The translations under genes and the position numbers were made by a program. 8,465 nt of DNA from JAVBQJ01 sp031549115 (GTDB lineage: Bacteria > Verrucomicrobiota > Lentisphaeria > Victivallales > Victivallaceae), in contig JAVBQJ010000063.1 in assembly GCA_031549115.1 (NCBI GenBank), positions 1-8,465 of the forward strand, written 5' to 3'. The notes beneath the pieces were generated by a model. The model was not told the origin of the DNA, ran no database searches, and saw only the letters and a list, made by a program, of their open reading frames with translations. How positions within the stretch are numbered: position 1 is the stretch's first letter; the number at the start of each line of letters is the position of its first letter. This document shows positions 8,312 to 8,465 of the stretch, one piece after another.

Positions 8312-8465
8312 TAGAGAGGCGGTTTCAAAAGTCTCTTCATGCCATTTCGGGCGTCTTGTGGCGTCTGGCTCCGGGTGCAAATGTGCCCGGTTACCTATTG
8401 GTATCCGGGCCAATCTACCCGGAGCCCGTCCCACGCAATCCATCCCGAGCTGACATAAAGATAAG
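8312..8465 (+). ncRNA. Candidate structured non-coding RNA, partial (possibly 6S-like)
   Basis: Nested inverted repeats make one long irregular hairpin: TCGGG (8347-8351) with CCCGA (8444-8448), GTGG (8358-8361) with CCAC (8431-8434), a perfect 10-bp GGCTCCGGGT (8367-8376) with ACCCGGAGCC (8417-8426), and GCCCGG (8385-8390) with CCGGGC (8405-8410). The last is capped by TACC/GGTA and a TATT loop. A separate small hairpin AGAGA/TCTCT lies at 8313-8336. From a start near 8312, the apex at 8398 would be the midpoint of an RNA of about 170 nt, close to the size and rod shape of 6S RNA, the regulator that binds RNA polymerase holoenzyme. The identity is tentative. The strand is chosen by the extended -10 promoter, and the 3' end lies outside the window. 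A translated frame on the minus strand here is not convincing. Confidence 0.45.

Noticed and set aside
8189..8443. 84-codon minus-strand frame upstream of the tRNA
   Set aside because: Its 3' end runs into the tRNA 5' end and it covers the structured region. Its composition does not look like a protein.

Overview
The window looks like chromosomal DNA from a GC-rich Gram-negative-type bacterium. The coding parts are GC-rich and the gaps are AT-rich. The gene content (an FHA-fused CpaF ATPase, a PEGA-repeat lipoprotein, an FHA/single-span membrane protein and a Tad apparatus) fits the Planctomycetota-Verrucomicrobiota-Lentisphaerota group, perhaps Lentisphaerota. That placement comes from gene style only and is an inference. 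Every convincing protein gene lies on the minus strand; the long plus-strand reading frames are antisense shadows.

Reading in the direction of transcription (high to low coordinates), the right edge (about 8312-8465) holds a highly structured sequence that is probably a non-coding RNA on the plus strand. It is preceded by an extended -10 promoter and runs off the window. Diverging from it is a minus-strand tRNA-Cys(GCA) at 8125-8198 with its own promoter. Next come two small overlapping genes. One (7581-8000) encodes a 139-residue protein with an NGxGP...HD signature resembling phospholipase A2-like folds. The other (7381-7584) encodes a 67-residue, single-span, very basic membrane protein. 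They look phage-like or accessory, and the first gene's ribosome binding site is buried in a 13-bp hairpin.

A good sigma70-type promoter (7304-7332) then starts a tightly packed six-gene operon, 7268 down to 147, encoding part of a Tad/Flp-type secretion or pilus machine. The order is: an FHA/transmembrane/helical-repeat protein; a lipoprotein with five PEGA repeats; CpaB (RcpC); CpaF with an N-terminal FHA domain; TadB; TadC. Gaps are 4-30 bp and cpaF overlaps tadB. CpaF would be the cytoplasmic motor, TadB and TadC the inner-membrane platform, and CpaB a periplasmic component. The two leading proteins are probably lineage-specific regulatory or envelope-linking parts. No pilin, TadE/F-type minor pilin, prepilin peptidase, secretin or TadZ/CpaE gene is in the window, and the 146 bp after tadC holds no gene, so these must lie elsewhere if the machine is complete.

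The points most worth following are the structured RNA at the right edge, the hairpin-masked ribosome binding site, the PLA2-like/membrane-protein pair beside the tRNA, the pairing of one canonical and one degenerate FHA domain in one Tad operon, and a C9 tract in the linker of cpaF.
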